Assembly (NCBI RefSeq): GCF_003402475.1
Contig: NZ_BFAB01000007.1
Location: 186,001-250,000 of the forward strand
Direction of reading: 5' to 3'
DNA: 64,000 nt
DNA from: Mycobacterium sp. MFM001
GTDB taxonomy: Bacteria; Actinomycetota; Actinomycetes; Mycobacteriales; Mycobacteriaceae
Made by a program: the position numbers and the translations under genes. Positions 56,256-64,000 of this stretch are shown one piece after another; the stretch's first letter is position 1; each line of letters begins with the position of its first letter. The notes beneath the pieces were generated by a model. The model ran no database searches, was not told the origin of the DNA, and saw only the letters and a list, made by a program, of their open reading frames with translations.

Positions 56256-57766
56256 TGGCGCTGGGGCGCGCGTTTTCGGTGGCGGTGCGTGGATTGGACG
56301 GCGCGATCGTGGAGATCGAGGCGCACATCACCTCCGGCCTGCCGGGAGTGCACCTGGTCGGGCTGCCCGACGCCGCGCTGCAGGAGTCCCGCGACCGGGT
56401 GCGGGCGGCGATCACCAACTGCGGCAACCAGTGGCCGCAGGCCCGGCTGACGCTGGCGCTCTCGCCGGCCACGCTGCCGAAAATGGGCTCGGTTTACGAC
56501 GTTGCCTTGGCCGCGGCCGTGCTCTCAGCGCAGCGAAAAAAACCGTGGCGGCGGCTGGAGTCCGTGGTGCTGTTGGGCGAATTGGCGCTTGACGGCCGGG
56601 TCCGGCCGGTGCGCGGGGTGCTGCCGGCCGTGCTGGCGGCCAAAAACGACGGCTGGCGGACCGTGGTGGTGCCGGTCGAGAACCTGGCCGAAGCCAGCCT
56701 GGTCGACGGCATCGAGGTCTTGGGTTTGCAGACGCTTCAGCAGCTGAAGGCCTGGCTGCGCGGAAGGGAGCAATTGGCCGGGCGCGTCACCGGCGCGATC
56801 ACCGCACCAGAGCCGACGGCGGATCTGGCTGACGTCGTCGGACAGGCTCAGGCGCGCTTCGCCGTCGAGGTGGCCGCCGCCGGTGCTCATCACCTCATGT
56901 TGACCGGACCGCCCGGGGTCGGCAAAACGATGCTGGCCCAACGTCTTCCGGGTCTGCTGCCGCCGTTGTCGGACAGCGAGTCGCTGGAGGTCACCGCGAT
57001 CCACTCTGTTGCCGGGCTGCTGTCGGATGCCACGCCGTTGATCACCAGGCCGCCGTTCGTGGCGCCGCATCACAGCTCCAGCGTCGCCGCACTGGTCGGC
57101 GGCGGGTCGGGACTCGCCCGGCCAGGCGCCGTCAGCCGGGCGCATCGTGGCGTGCTCTTTCTCGACGAGTGCGCCGAAATCGGGGTCAGCGCGCTGGAGG
57201 CATTGCGAACACCGTTGGAGGACGGACAGATTCGGCTTGCCCGTCGCGACGGTGTGGCATGCTACCCGGCCCGGTTCCAACTGGTGCTGGCCGCCAACCC
57301 GTGTCCCTGTGCGCCCGCCAATCCGCGCGACTGCATTTGCGCCGGAGCGGTCAAACGCCGCTACCTGGGTCGGCTGTCCGGGCCGCTGCTGGACCGCGTC
57401 GACCTGCGCGTCGAAATGCACTCGGTGCCCCGGGACGCCTTCTCGGCCGCGGAGGCCGAGTCGACGGCACAGGTGCGCGCCAGGGTGGCAGCGGCCCGCG
57501 CGGCCGCCGCCGAACGCTGGCGCGCACACGGCTTTTCCACCAACGGCGAAGTCAACGGCCCGCTGCTGCGGCGGAAATTCCGCCTCAGCCACGCCGTCAT
57601 GGCACCACTGCGCACCGCGCTGGACCGCGGACTGCTGTCCATTCGCGGTATGGACAGAACACTAAGAGTTGCTTGGACATTGGCAGACCTGGCCGGCCGA
57701 ACATCGCCGGGGATCGAAGAGGTTGCCGCCGCGTTGAGCTTCCGCCAAGCCGGGGCGTCGCGATGA
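56255..57766 (+). CDS. comM: ComM/YifB-type AAA+ ATPase
   Basis: 503 aa Mg-chelatase-related ATPase. N-terminal ChlI-like domain, Walker A GPPGVGKTML, Walker B VLFLDECAEI, a Cys cluster NPCPCAPANPRDCICAG, and the C-terminal Mg_chelatase_C segment (LSIRGMDRTLRVAWT). In Vibrio the homologue is a hexameric helicase that extends branch migration in natural transformation. ATG 56255 couples to yraN and the stop couples to dprA by ATGA. Confidence 0.93.
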   Translation: MALGRAFSVAVRGLDGAIVEIEAHITSGLPGVHLVGLPDAALQESRDRVRAAITNCGNQWPQARLTLALSPATLPKMGSVYDVALAAAVLSAQRKKPWRRLESVVLLGELALDGRVRPVRGVLPAVLAAKNDGWRTVVVPVENLAEASLVDGIEVLGLQTLQQLKAWLRGREQLAGRVTGAITAPEPTADLADVVGQAQARFAVEVAAAGAHHLMLTGPPGVGKTMLAQRLPGLLPPLSDSESLEVTAIHSVAGLLSDATPLITRPPFVAPHHSSSVAALVGGGSGLARPGAVSRAHRGVLFLDECAEIGVSALEALRTPLEDGQIRLARRDGVACYPARFQLVLAANPCPCAPANPRDCICAGAVKRRYLGRLSGPLLDRVDLRVEMHSVPRDAFSAAEAESTAQVRARVAAARAAAAERWRAHGFSTNGEVNGPLLRRKFRLSHAVMAPLRTALDRGLLSIRGMDRTLRVAWTLADLAGRTSPGIEEVAAALSFRQAGASR

Positions 57767-58905
57767 GCGATCCGACGCTGCGGGCATGGGCCTATCTGTC
57801 ACGGGTGGCCGAACCGCCGTGCCCGGAACTCGGCGCCTTGGTGGACCTCGTCGGCCCGGTGGATGCCGCCGAACGCATCCGGCGCGGCCAGGTCGACGAC
57901 GCCCTGGCTCGGCACACCGAGGCCAGACGCGAAATCGACCGGGCAACAGACGATCTCGAGTTGCTCTTCCGTCGCGGCGGGCGACTGATCACACCGGACG
58001 ACGACGAGTGGCCGGTGCTGGCGTTCACTGCCTTCGCCGGGCCGGCGATGGCCGCCAAACCGCGAAGCGGCCCGCCGATGGCGCTGTGGGTGCTGGGGGA
58101 GGAACGGCTCGACGAGATCACCCTGCGGGCGGCCGCCCTTGTCGGAACCCGGGCGTCCACCACATACGGCGAGCTCGTCACGGCCGACCTCGCGGCCGGG
58201 TTGGCCGAGCGTGAGGTGACGGTCGTCTCCGGCGGCGCCTACGGAATCGACGGCACTGCCCACCGGGCCGCGCTTGCCGCGGACGGCATCACCATCGCGG
58301 TTCTCGCCAGCGGTATCGACATCCCTTATCCCGCAGGGCATTCCGCGCTGCTCCACCGCATCGCCGGCCAGGGACTGCTGGTCACCGAATACCCGCCGGG
58401 TGTACGCCCGGCGCGGTACCGGTTTTTGACCCGCAACCGCCTGGTGGCCGCATTCGCCGGTGCGGCGGTGGTGGTGGAGGCCGGTCTGCGCAGCGGCGCG
58501 GCCAACACCGCCGCCTGGGCCCGCGCACAGGGCCGCGTGGTGGGCGCAGTGCCCGGGCCGGTGACGTCGTCGGCGTCGGCGGGTTGCCATGTCCTGTTGC
58601 AAAACGGCGCGGAAGTCATCACCCGCGCTGCGGACGTTGTCGAACTGGTGGGCCGCATCGGCGAGTTGGCCACCGAGCCGCCCCGGCCGACGACAGCGCT
58701 CGACGGCCTCAGCGACGGCGAGCGGCAGGTGTACGAGGCGCTGCCGGCCCGCGGAATCGCGACCGTCGACCAGATCGCCGTTACCGCCGGCCTGGCCCCG
58801 GAGCGGGTGCTCGGCCCGCTGGCGATGCTGGAGATGGCCGGGCTGGCCGAGCGGCATGACGGCGGCTGGCGCATCGTCCGGCGGCGAAAGGAGGTGTCCG
58901 TATAG
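57763..58905 (+). CDS. dprA: DNA processing protein DprA
   Basis: 380 aa. The Rossmann-like core has VGTRAST, SGGAYGIDGTAH and RFLTRNRLVAA, the DprA/Smf signatures for ssDNA binding and RecA loading; a C-terminal winged helix (YEALPARGIATVDQIA) follows. An N-terminal SAM-like domain is present. Role in mycobacteria without known transformation is unclear. ATG 57763 overlaps comM. Confidence 0.94.
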   Translation: MSDPTLRAWAYLSRVAEPPCPELGALVDLVGPVDAAERIRRGQVDDALARHTEARREIDRATDDLELLFRRGGRLITPDDDEWPVLAFTAFAGPAMAAKPRSGPPMALWVLGEERLDEITLRAAALVGTRASTTYGELVTADLAAGLAEREVTVVSGGAYGIDGTAHRAALAADGITIAVLASGIDIPYPAGHSALLHRIAGQGLLVTEYPPGVRPARYRFLTRNRLVAAFAGAAVVVEAGLRSGAANTAAWARAQGRVVGAVPGPVTSSASAGCHVLLQNGAEVITRAADVVELVGRIGELATEPPRPTTALDGLSDGERQVYEALPARGIATVDQIAVTAGLAPERVLGPLAMLEMAGLAERHDGGWRIVRRRKEVSV

Positions 58906-58913
58906 TCGACGAC

Positions 58914-59759
58914 GTGGCCGGTCGACCAGTACACACCTTCGAAGTAGTGCGCACCGAGGAGCTTGCGCCGCATATCGTCCGAGTGGTGCTCGGCGGCAGT
59001 GGGTTCGACACCTTCAGGCCCAGCGAGTTCACCGACTCCTACGTCAAGCTGGTATTCGTCGCCGACGACGTCGACGTGGCCGGTCTGCCGCAGCCGCTGA
59101 CGCTGGACAGCTTCGCCGAGCTGCCCGCCGAACGGCAGCCCGTCATCCGCACGATGACCGTGCGCCGCGTCGACCCGGCCAACCGGCAGATCGCGATCGA
59201 CATCGTGGTGCACGGCGAGCACGGCGCGGCCGGGCTGTGGGCCGTGGCGGCCGAGCCCGGGCAGCCGGCGTATCTGATGGGACCCGGCGGGGCCTACGCC
59301 CCCGACCCGGCCGCCGACTGGCATCTGTTCGCCGGCGACGAAACCGCGCTGCCCGCGATCAGTGTGGCCCTGGAAGCCTTGCCCGCCAACGCAATCGGCA
59401 AGGCGTTCATCGAGGTGGCCGACCCCGAGGACGAGATCCCGCTGACCGCCCCGGAAGGTGTGCAGATCAATTGGATCTACCGCGGCGGGCGCGCCGACCT
59501 GGTTCCCGAGGATCGCGCCGGCGACCATGCCCCGCTGATCGAGGCGGTCAAGACCACAGCATGGCTACCGGGTCAGGTGCACGCTTTCGTCCACGGCGAG
59601 GCCCAGGCCGTGATGCACAACCTCCGGCCCTACATCCGCAAAGACCGCGAGGTCGACGCCAAATGGGCCTCGATCTCCGGGTACTGGCGCCGCGGCCGCA
59701 CCGAAGAGACCTTCCGGCAGTGGAAAAAGGAACTGGCCGAGGCTGAAGCAGCCGGCTGA
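58914..59759 (+). CDS. viuB: Siderophore-interacting FAD/NAD(P)H reductase (ViuB-type)
   Basis: 281 aa of the siderophore-interacting protein family: N-terminal FAD domain with RTMTVRRVD and the C-terminal SIP domain with the family ending [19 protein letters not shown]. It reduces ferric siderophore complexes to release iron. The M. tuberculosis homologue is Rv2895c. GTG 58914 is 8 nt after the dprA stop. Confidence 0.92.
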   Translation: MAGRPVHTFEVVRTEELAPHIVRVVLGGSGFDTFRPSEFTDSYVKLVFVADDVDVAGLPQPLTLDSFAELPAERQPVIRTMTVRRVDPANRQIAIDIVVHGEHGAAGLWAVAAEPGQPAYLMGPGGAYAPDPAADWHLFAGDETALPAISVALEALPANAIGKAFIEVADPEDEIPLTAPEGVQINWIYRGGRADLVPEDRAGDHAPLIEAVKTTAWLPGQVHAFVHGEAQAVMHNLRPYIRKDREVDAKWASISGYWRRGRTEETFRQWKKELAEAEAAG

Positions 59760-59782
59760 CCGCGGCCTGGCATTCTCAGCGC

Positions 59783-60943
59783 ATGGCATTCGGCGATTAC
59801 CAGTTCGAGATCTACCTGCAGGGCCTCGCCGGGGTGGTGCCGTCGCTGCCGATCGCATACGCCGAATTGGAGGCCAAAGCGCAGGCCGCGATGTCCCCGT
59901 CGGTGTGGTCGTACGTCGCCGGCGGCGCGGGCGACGAACGCACCCAGCGGGCCAACTGCGAGGCCTTCGAAGGCTGGGGGCTGATCCCGCGGATGTTCGT
60001 CGGCGCCGACGACCGCGACTTGTCCGTCGAGCTGTTCGGGATGACGCTGCCCGCGCCGCTGTTCATGGCGCCCATCGGCGTCATCGGCATCTGCGCCCAG
60101 GACGGCCACGGCGACTTGGCCACCGCACGCGCGGCGGCACGCACCGGTGTGCCGATGATGGTGTCGACGCTGACCGCCGACCCGCTCGAAGACGTCGCCG
60201 CTGAATTCGGCGATACCCCAGGCTTTTTCCAGTTGTATACCCCGAAAGACCGCGAGCTGGCGGCCAGCCTGGTGCATCGCGCGGAGGCCGCCGGCTATCA
60301 AGGCATCGTCGTCACGCTCGACACCTGGGTGCCGGGCTGGCGCCCGCGCGACCTGACCACCGCCAACTTCCCGCAGCTGCGCGGACATTGCCTTTCCAAC
60401 TACACCAGTGACCCGGTGTTCCGCGCGGGCCTGCAACAGCCCCCGGAAGCCGACCCGCGGGCAGTGGTACTGCGCTGGGCGCAGCTGTTCGGCAACCCGC
60501 TCACCTGGGACGACCTGCCCTGGCTGCGCTCGTTGACCAGCCTGCCGCTGATCGTCAAGGGCATCTGCCATCCCGAGGACGCCCGTCGCGCCAAAGACGG
60601 CGGCGTCGACGGTATCTACTGCTCCAACCACGGCGGGCGGCAAGCCAACGGCGGGCTGCCCGCCCTGGACTGTCTGCCGGCGGTCGTCGACGCCGCCGAT
60701 GGACTGCCGGTGCTGTTCGACTCGGGGATCCGCACCGGCGCCGACGTCGTCAAGGCGCTGGCGCTGGGTGCGACGGCGGTCGGCATCGGCCGCCCGTATG
60801 CCTACGGGCTGGCGCTCGGCGGGGTCGACGGCATCGTGCACGTACTGCGCACGCTGCTGGCCGAAGCCGACCTGATCATGGCCGTCGACGGGTATGCGAC
60901 CCGGGAAGATCTCGATCGCGACGCGCTCCGGCGCGTCACCTGA
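59783..60943 (+). CDS. FMN-dependent alpha-hydroxyacid oxidase (lactate 2-monooxygenase-like)
   Basis: 386 aa TIM-barrel flavoenzyme. The active-site His/Arg lie in [12 protein letters not shown], the phosphate site is [19 protein letters not shown] followed by VGIGRP. The N-terminal [13 protein letters not shown] and the long insert after [14 protein letters not shown] resemble lactate 2-monooxygenase rather than glycolate oxidase. It would oxidise L-lactate or a similar 2-hydroxy acid. The gene lies 23 nt after viuB; I do not recall it at this site in M. tuberculosis. Confidence 0.87.
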   Translation: MAFGDYQFEIYLQGLAGVVPSLPIAYAELEAKAQAAMSPSVWSYVAGGAGDERTQRANCEAFEGWGLIPRMFVGADDRDLSVELFGMTLPAPLFMAPIGVIGICAQDGHGDLATARAAARTGVPMMVSTLTADPLEDVAAEFGDTPGFFQLYTPKDRELAASLVHRAEAAGYQGIVVTLDTWVPGWRPRDLTTANFPQLRGHCLSNYTSDPVFRAGLQQPPEADPRAVVLRWAQLFGNPLTWDDLPWLRSLTSLPLIVKGICHPEDARRAKDGGVDGIYCSNHGGRQANGGLPALDCLPAVVDAADGLPVLFDSGIRTGADVVKALALGATAVGIGRPYAYGLALGGVDGIVHVLRTLLAEADLIMAVDGYATREDLDRDALRRVT

Positions 60944-60975
60944 GCCCGACGGCCGAGGTCTGTGACCGTAGGAGC

Positions 60976-61878
60976 GTGGAGGCGATCCTCGAGGAGTTCG
61001 ACGACTACCTGGCGCTGCAGCGCGGGCGGTCGGCGCACACCCGGCGCGCCTACCTCGGTGATTTGCGGTCGCTGTTCGCATTCATCGACGAGCGTGCCCC
61101 GGGATCGGGTCTGTCCGGGCTGACGCTGCCGATACTGCGCTCCTGGCTGGCGGTGCAAGCGGGTTCGGGGGCGGCCCGCACGACCCTGGCCCGTCGCACC
61201 TCGGCGGTCAAGGCGTTCACCGCGTGGGCGACGCGGCGCGGCCTGTTGAGCACCGATCCGGCCACCCGGCTGCAGATGCCCAAGGCGCATCGCACGCTGC
61301 CGGCGGTGCTACGCCAGGATCAGGCCCTGGCCGCCATGACCGCCGCGAAATCCGGTACGCAGCAACGTGATCCGCTCGCGCTGCGGGATAGGCTGATCGT
61401 CGAGCTGCTCTACGCCACCGGCATCCGGGTCAGCGAGTTGTGCGGGCTGGACATCGACGACGTCGACACCGGGCATCGGCTGGTGCGCGTACTCGGTAAG
61501 GGTGACAAGCAGCGCACCGCGCCGTTCGGCGAGCCGGCGGCCGAGGCGCTCAGTGCATGGTTGTCCGACGGCCGCCCTGCATTGGCCACCGCGCAGTCCG
61601 GGCCCGCGCTGCTATTGGGTGCCCGCGGGCGGCGCCTCGACGTGCGTCAGGCCCGCACCGTCGTGCACCAGACCGTCGCCGCCGTCGACGGCGCACCCGA
61701 CATGGGCCCGCACGGGCTGCGGCACAGCGCGGCCACCCATCTGCTGGAAGGCGGGGCGGACCTGCGCGTCGTCCAGGAGCTGCTCGGCCACTCCAGCCTG
61801 GCCACCACCCAGCTCTACACCCACGTGACGGTCGCCCGGCTGCGCAAGGTGCACGACCAGGCCCACCCGCGGGCCTAG
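60976..61878 (+). CDS. xerC: Tyrosine recombinase XerC
   Basis: 300 aa site-specific recombinase resolving chromosome dimers at dif. Catalytic residues R151, K175, H246, R249, H272 and nucleophile Y281 are all in place ([32 protein letters not shown]). N-terminal SAM-like core-binding domain is normal. AGGAG lies only 1 nt before GTG 60976, so translation may not rely on it. Core gene, not a phage integrase. Confidence 0.95.
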   Translation: MEAILEEFDDYLALQRGRSAHTRRAYLGDLRSLFAFIDERAPGSGLSGLTLPILRSWLAVQAGSGAARTTLARRTSAVKAFTAWATRRGLLSTDPATRLQMPKAHRTLPAVLRQDQALAAMTAAKSGTQQRDPLALRDRLIVELLYATGIRVSELCGLDIDDVDTGHRLVRVLGKGDKQRTAPFGEPAAEALSAWLSDGRPALATAQSGPALLLGARGRRLDVRQARTVVHQTVAAVDGAPDMGPHGLRHSAATHLLEGGADLRVVQELLGHSSLATTQLYTHVTVARLRKVHDQAHPRA

Positions 61879-61881
61879 GCC

Positions 61882-61944
61882 CGCCGAGTGTGGACTTGTG
61901 TCACGCTTTTTCGCCCGAAGCGTGCCTCAACCCCACATTCGGCG
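61882..61944. terminator. Bidirectional stem-loop between xerC and the M23 peptidase gene
   Basis: CGCCGAGTGTGG (61882-61893) pairs with CCACATTCGGCG (61933-61944), 11 of 12 bases; inside, CACGCTT (61902-61908) pairs with AAGCGTG (61918-61924) around a 9-nt loop. It separates convergent genes and probably ends both transcripts. The CGAGTGTG arm is shared with the element at 26346. Confidence 0.65.
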
Positions 61945-61945
61945 A

Positions 61946-62431
61946 TCAGGAAAGCGGCTTCAGCCGGATCGGCGTCGACGCCAGCAGCCCCAGCGGGTCG
62001 ACGTAGTCGGCGCGCGACGCCGGACCCCACATGGCGCCCCAATGCAGGCACGCGGCGGCCCCGCAGCCCGGATGACCGGACACCAATTCGCCGATCACGG
62101 TCGAGGCGCTCACTCGCTGTCCGGGCCGGACCGCCGCCCGCACCGGTTCGTAGCTGGTGTGCAAGCCGCCGGGATGGGCCAGCGACACCACCGGCCGACC
62201 GGCCAGAATGCCGGCGAACACCACCGTTGCGGGCCCCGCCGCGTACACCGGCTGGCCCGCCACGCCGGCCAGGTCCACGCCGCGGTGGCCCCGGTTCCAA
62301 TCCGGCGACGGCGCGTCGAACGCCCGCATCACCGCCGGGCGCGGCCGCAACGGCCAGTCCAGCCGCACGTCGTCGGCAACCGCCGGGACGGCGCAAACCA
62401 CCGCCACCAGCGGGATCGCCAAGAGCCGCAC
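61946..62431 (-). CDS. Secreted M23-family (LytM-like) peptidase, Rv2891-type
   Basis: 161 aa. Signal peptide VRLLAIPLVAVVCAVPAVA, then a LytM domain with HRGVDLAG (zinc ligands His and Asp) and GAAACLHWGAMWG in place of the usual HLHFG. Because the first His of HxH is Cys, zinc binding may be altered and the protein could be a non-catalytic LytM factor. GTG 62431 is chosen by the signal peptide. Confidence 0.85.
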   Translation of the reverse strand: MRLLAIPLVAVVCAVPAVADDVRLDWPLRPRPAVMRAFDAPSPDWNRGHRGVDLAGVAGQPVYAAGPATVVFAGILAGRPVVSLAHPGGLHTSYEPVRAAVRPGQRVSASTVIGELVSGHPGCGAAACLHWGAMWGPASRADYVDPLGLLASTPIRLKPLS

Positions 62432-62473
62432 TCGCCGAGTTCACCCCGTCGCCGACCGCCCCGCCAGCCGGGC

Positions 62474-62482
62474 TGTGGACAA
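62474..62482 (+). other. DnaA-box-like 9-mer upstream of rpsB
   Basis: TGTGGACAA is the reverse complement of TTGTCCACA, the mycobacterial DnaA-box consensus, 20 nt before the rpsB -10. A single box may be chance. Confidence 0.25.
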
Positions 62483-62501
62483 AGCACCCTCTACCTGCGT
62501 G

Positions 62502-62507
62502 TAAACT
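62502..62507 (+). promoter_or_regulatory. -10 hexamer TAAACT of rpsB-tsf
   Basis: TAAACT would start transcription near 62514 and leave a leader of about 150 nt before rpsB, a length that could hold r-protein autoregulation. No clear -35 at 17 nt. Confidence 0.4.
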
Positions 62508-62663
62508 CATCCACGCAGTTCGCGTCAAGCGGGCTGACTTCGCGTGTCTGCCGCCGAACGGATGTCGCTCGGTCCCTCCCAAGGGTCTGGCATCCCGCAG
62601 ACACCAGGGCCCGGCTTCACCCGTCGCCGGGCGACAACCGACACATGAAAGCTAGGCACACCC

Positions 62664-63491
62664 ATGGCCGTAGTGACCATGAAGCAGCTGCTTGACAGCG
62701 GCACCCACTTCGGGCATCAGACCCGTCGCTGGAATCCCAAGATGAAGCGGTTCATCTTCACCGACCGCAACGGCATCTACATCATCGACCTGCAGCAGAC
62801 GCTGACGTTCATCGACAAGGCGTACGAGTTCGTCAAGGAGACCGTCGCCCACGGCGGCACCATCCTCTTCGTCGGCACCAAGAAGCAGGCGCAGGAGTCG
62901 ATCGCCGCCGAGGCCACCCGCGTCGGCATGCCGTATGTGAACCAGCGCTGGCTGGGCGGCATGCTCACCAACTTCTCGACCGTGCACAAGCGGCTGCAGC
63001 GTCTCAAGGAGCTCGAGGCCATGGAGCAGACCGGCGGCTTCGAGGGGCGCACCAAGAAGGAGATCCTGGGCCTGACCCGCGAGAAGAACAAGCTGGAGCG
63101 CAGCCTCGGCGGTATCCGCGACATGAACAAGGTGCCGTCCGCGGTCTGGGTCGTCGACACCAACAAGGAGCACATCGCCGTCGGCGAGGCCCGCAAGCTG
63201 GGCATCCCGGTGATCGCGATCCTGGACACCAACTGCGATCCCGACCTGGTCGACTACCCGATCCCGGGCAACGACGACGCGATCCGCTCGGCCGCGCTGC
63301 TGACCAAGGTGATCGCCTCGGCAGTGGCGGAGGGCCTGCAGGCCCGCGCCGGTCTGGGGCGCGGCGACGGCAAGCCCGAGGCCGAGGCCGCCGAGCCGCT
63401 GGCCGAGTGGGAGCAGGAACTGCTGGCCTCCGCTACCCCTGCGGCCGGCGCCGAGACCACCACTGACACCACGACCACCACGGAAGGCTGA
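62664..63491 (+). CDS. rpsB: 30S ribosomal protein S2
   Basis: 275 aa. Signatures [29 protein letters not shown] and [12 protein letters not shown] of uS2. The C-terminal tail is Thr/Ala-rich ([11 protein letters not shown]) as in other mycobacteria. ATG 62664. Followed 1 nt after its stop by tsf, the usual pair. Confidence 0.97.
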   Translation: MAVVTMKQLLDSGTHFGHQTRRWNPKMKRFIFTDRNGIYIIDLQQTLTFIDKAYEFVKETVAHGGTILFVGTKKQAQESIAAEATRVGMPYVNQRWLGGMLTNFSTVHKRLQRLKELEAMEQTGGFEGRTKKEILGLTREKNKLERSLGGIRDMNKVPSAVWVVDTNKEHIAVGEARKLGIPVIAILDTNCDPDLVDYPIPGNDDAIRSAALLTKVIASAVAEGLQARAGLGRGDGKPEAEAAEPLAEWEQELLASATPAAGAETTTDTTTTTEG

Positions 63492-63492
63492 G

Positions 63493-64000
63493 ATGGCGAA
63501 CTACACCGCTGCCGACGTCAAGCGGCTGCGTGAGCTCACCGGCGCCGGCATGCTCGACTGCAAGAACGCGCTGGCCGAAACCGACGGCGACTTCGACAAG
63601 GCCGTCGAGGCGCTGCGGATCAAGGGCGCCAAGGACGTCGGCAAGCGCGCCGAGCGCGCCACCGCCGAGGGTCTGGTCGCCGCCAAGGACGGCGCGCTGA
63701 TCGAGCTGAACTCCGAGACCGACTTCGTCGCCAAGAACGCCGAGTTCCAGAAGCTGGCCGACGACATCGTGAGCGCCGCCGCGGCCGCCAAGGCCTCCGA
63801 TGTCGACACGCTGAAGGCAGCCAAAGTCGGCGACAAGACCGTCGAACAGGCCATCGCCGAGCTGTCGGCCAAGATCGGCGAAAAGCTGGAATTGCGCCGG
63901 GTGGCCCACTTCGACGGCACCGTGGAGACCTACCTGCACAAGCGGGCCGCTGACCTGCCGCCGGCGGTGGGTGTGCTGGTCGAGTACACCGGCTCCGACA
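63493..64000 (+). CDS. tsf: Elongation factor Ts, N-terminal part (cut by window end)
   Basis: Guanine-nucleotide exchange factor for EF-Tu. From ATG 63493 the frame is open to the window edge (169 codons). The UBA-like start [20 protein letters not shown] and the [10 protein letters not shown] motif that contacts EF-Tu are present. Confidence 0.96.
   Translation, partial: MANYTAADVKRLRELTGAGMLDCKNALAETDGDFDKAVEALRIKGAKDVGKRAERATAEGLVAAKDGALIELNSETDFVAKNAEFQKLADDIVSAAAAAKASDVDTLKAAKVGDKTVEQAIAELSAKIGEKLELRRVAHFDGTVETYLHKRAADLPPAVGVLVEYTGSD

Noticed and set aside
59630..61081. Antisense open frame of 483 aa under the FMN oxidase gene
   Set aside because: Shadow of a GC-rich coding region; no recognisable protein features.

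Overview
The window is GC-rich, densely coded DNA from a Mycobacterium, most likely a slow-growing non-tuberculous species; the species itself cannot be settled from this segment. The gene order follows, from memory, the M. tuberculosis stretch Rv2976c (ung) to Rv2889c (tsf), read here mostly on the + strand. PE/PPE genes, a SepIVA homologue, a PknI homologue, a REP13E12-type gene and many genes with a -10 hexamer 6-8 nt before the start codon (leaderless transcription) all point to Mycobacterium.

Layout. 0-14 kb: end of ung, zinc-type rpmB, a FakA-like gene, recG, an exported HNH protein, two tandem aldo/keto reductases, lipN, a DsbA/VKOR oxidative-folding pair, pyruvate carboxylase, rsmD and coaD. 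14-19 kb: an accessory segment with an SOS-controlled REP13E12-type gene, a candidate type VII toxin/immunity cassette, a metallopeptidase remnant and a permease. In M. tuberculosis the large PDIM/PGL lipid locus lies between coaD and sepIVA; it is absent here. 19-32 kb: sepIVA, the DUF177 gene, rnc, fpg, an OsmC gene, acylphosphatase, smc, ftsY and the nitrogen operon amt-glnB-glnD, preceded by a GlnR box. 32-37.6 kb: a second accessory island (small exported protein, PE-PPE-PE operon, cytochrome P450, an unknown gene, a DUF732 secreted protein). 37.6-52 kb: a tandem repeat, ffh, an amidohydrolase, the PknI-like receptor, a D-aminoacylase and its TetR regulator, a STAS protein, dacB2, the rpsP-KH-rimM-trmD operon, an LppW-like lipoprotein, rplS, lepB, rnhB and DUF2469. 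52-55.5 kb: a GAF-ANTAR regulator and a PE-PPE-PPE operon. 55.9-64 kb: yraN-comM-dprA, a siderophore-interacting flavoprotein, an FMN 2-hydroxyacid oxidase, xerC, an M23 peptidase, rpsB and the start of tsf.

Functional themes are co-translational targeting (ftsY, ffh, lepB), ribosome biogenesis (rpmB, rpsP, KH protein, rimM, trmD, rplS, rpsB, tsf, rsmD, rnc), chromosome and DNA maintenance (recG, smc, xerC, dprA, fpg, rnhB, ung) and nitrogen control.

The most unusual items are: the WXG partner/toxin/immunity trio at 15.6-17.6 kb; a perfect LexA box laid over a leaderless start at 15.37 kb; a PknI homologue whose catalytic Asp is Ala; a PE protein carrying a PPE-SVP-like tail next to a PE lacking the YxxxE secretion motif; divergent genes sharing one CATG as both start codons; and an amt reading frame that runs 131 nt into glnB.
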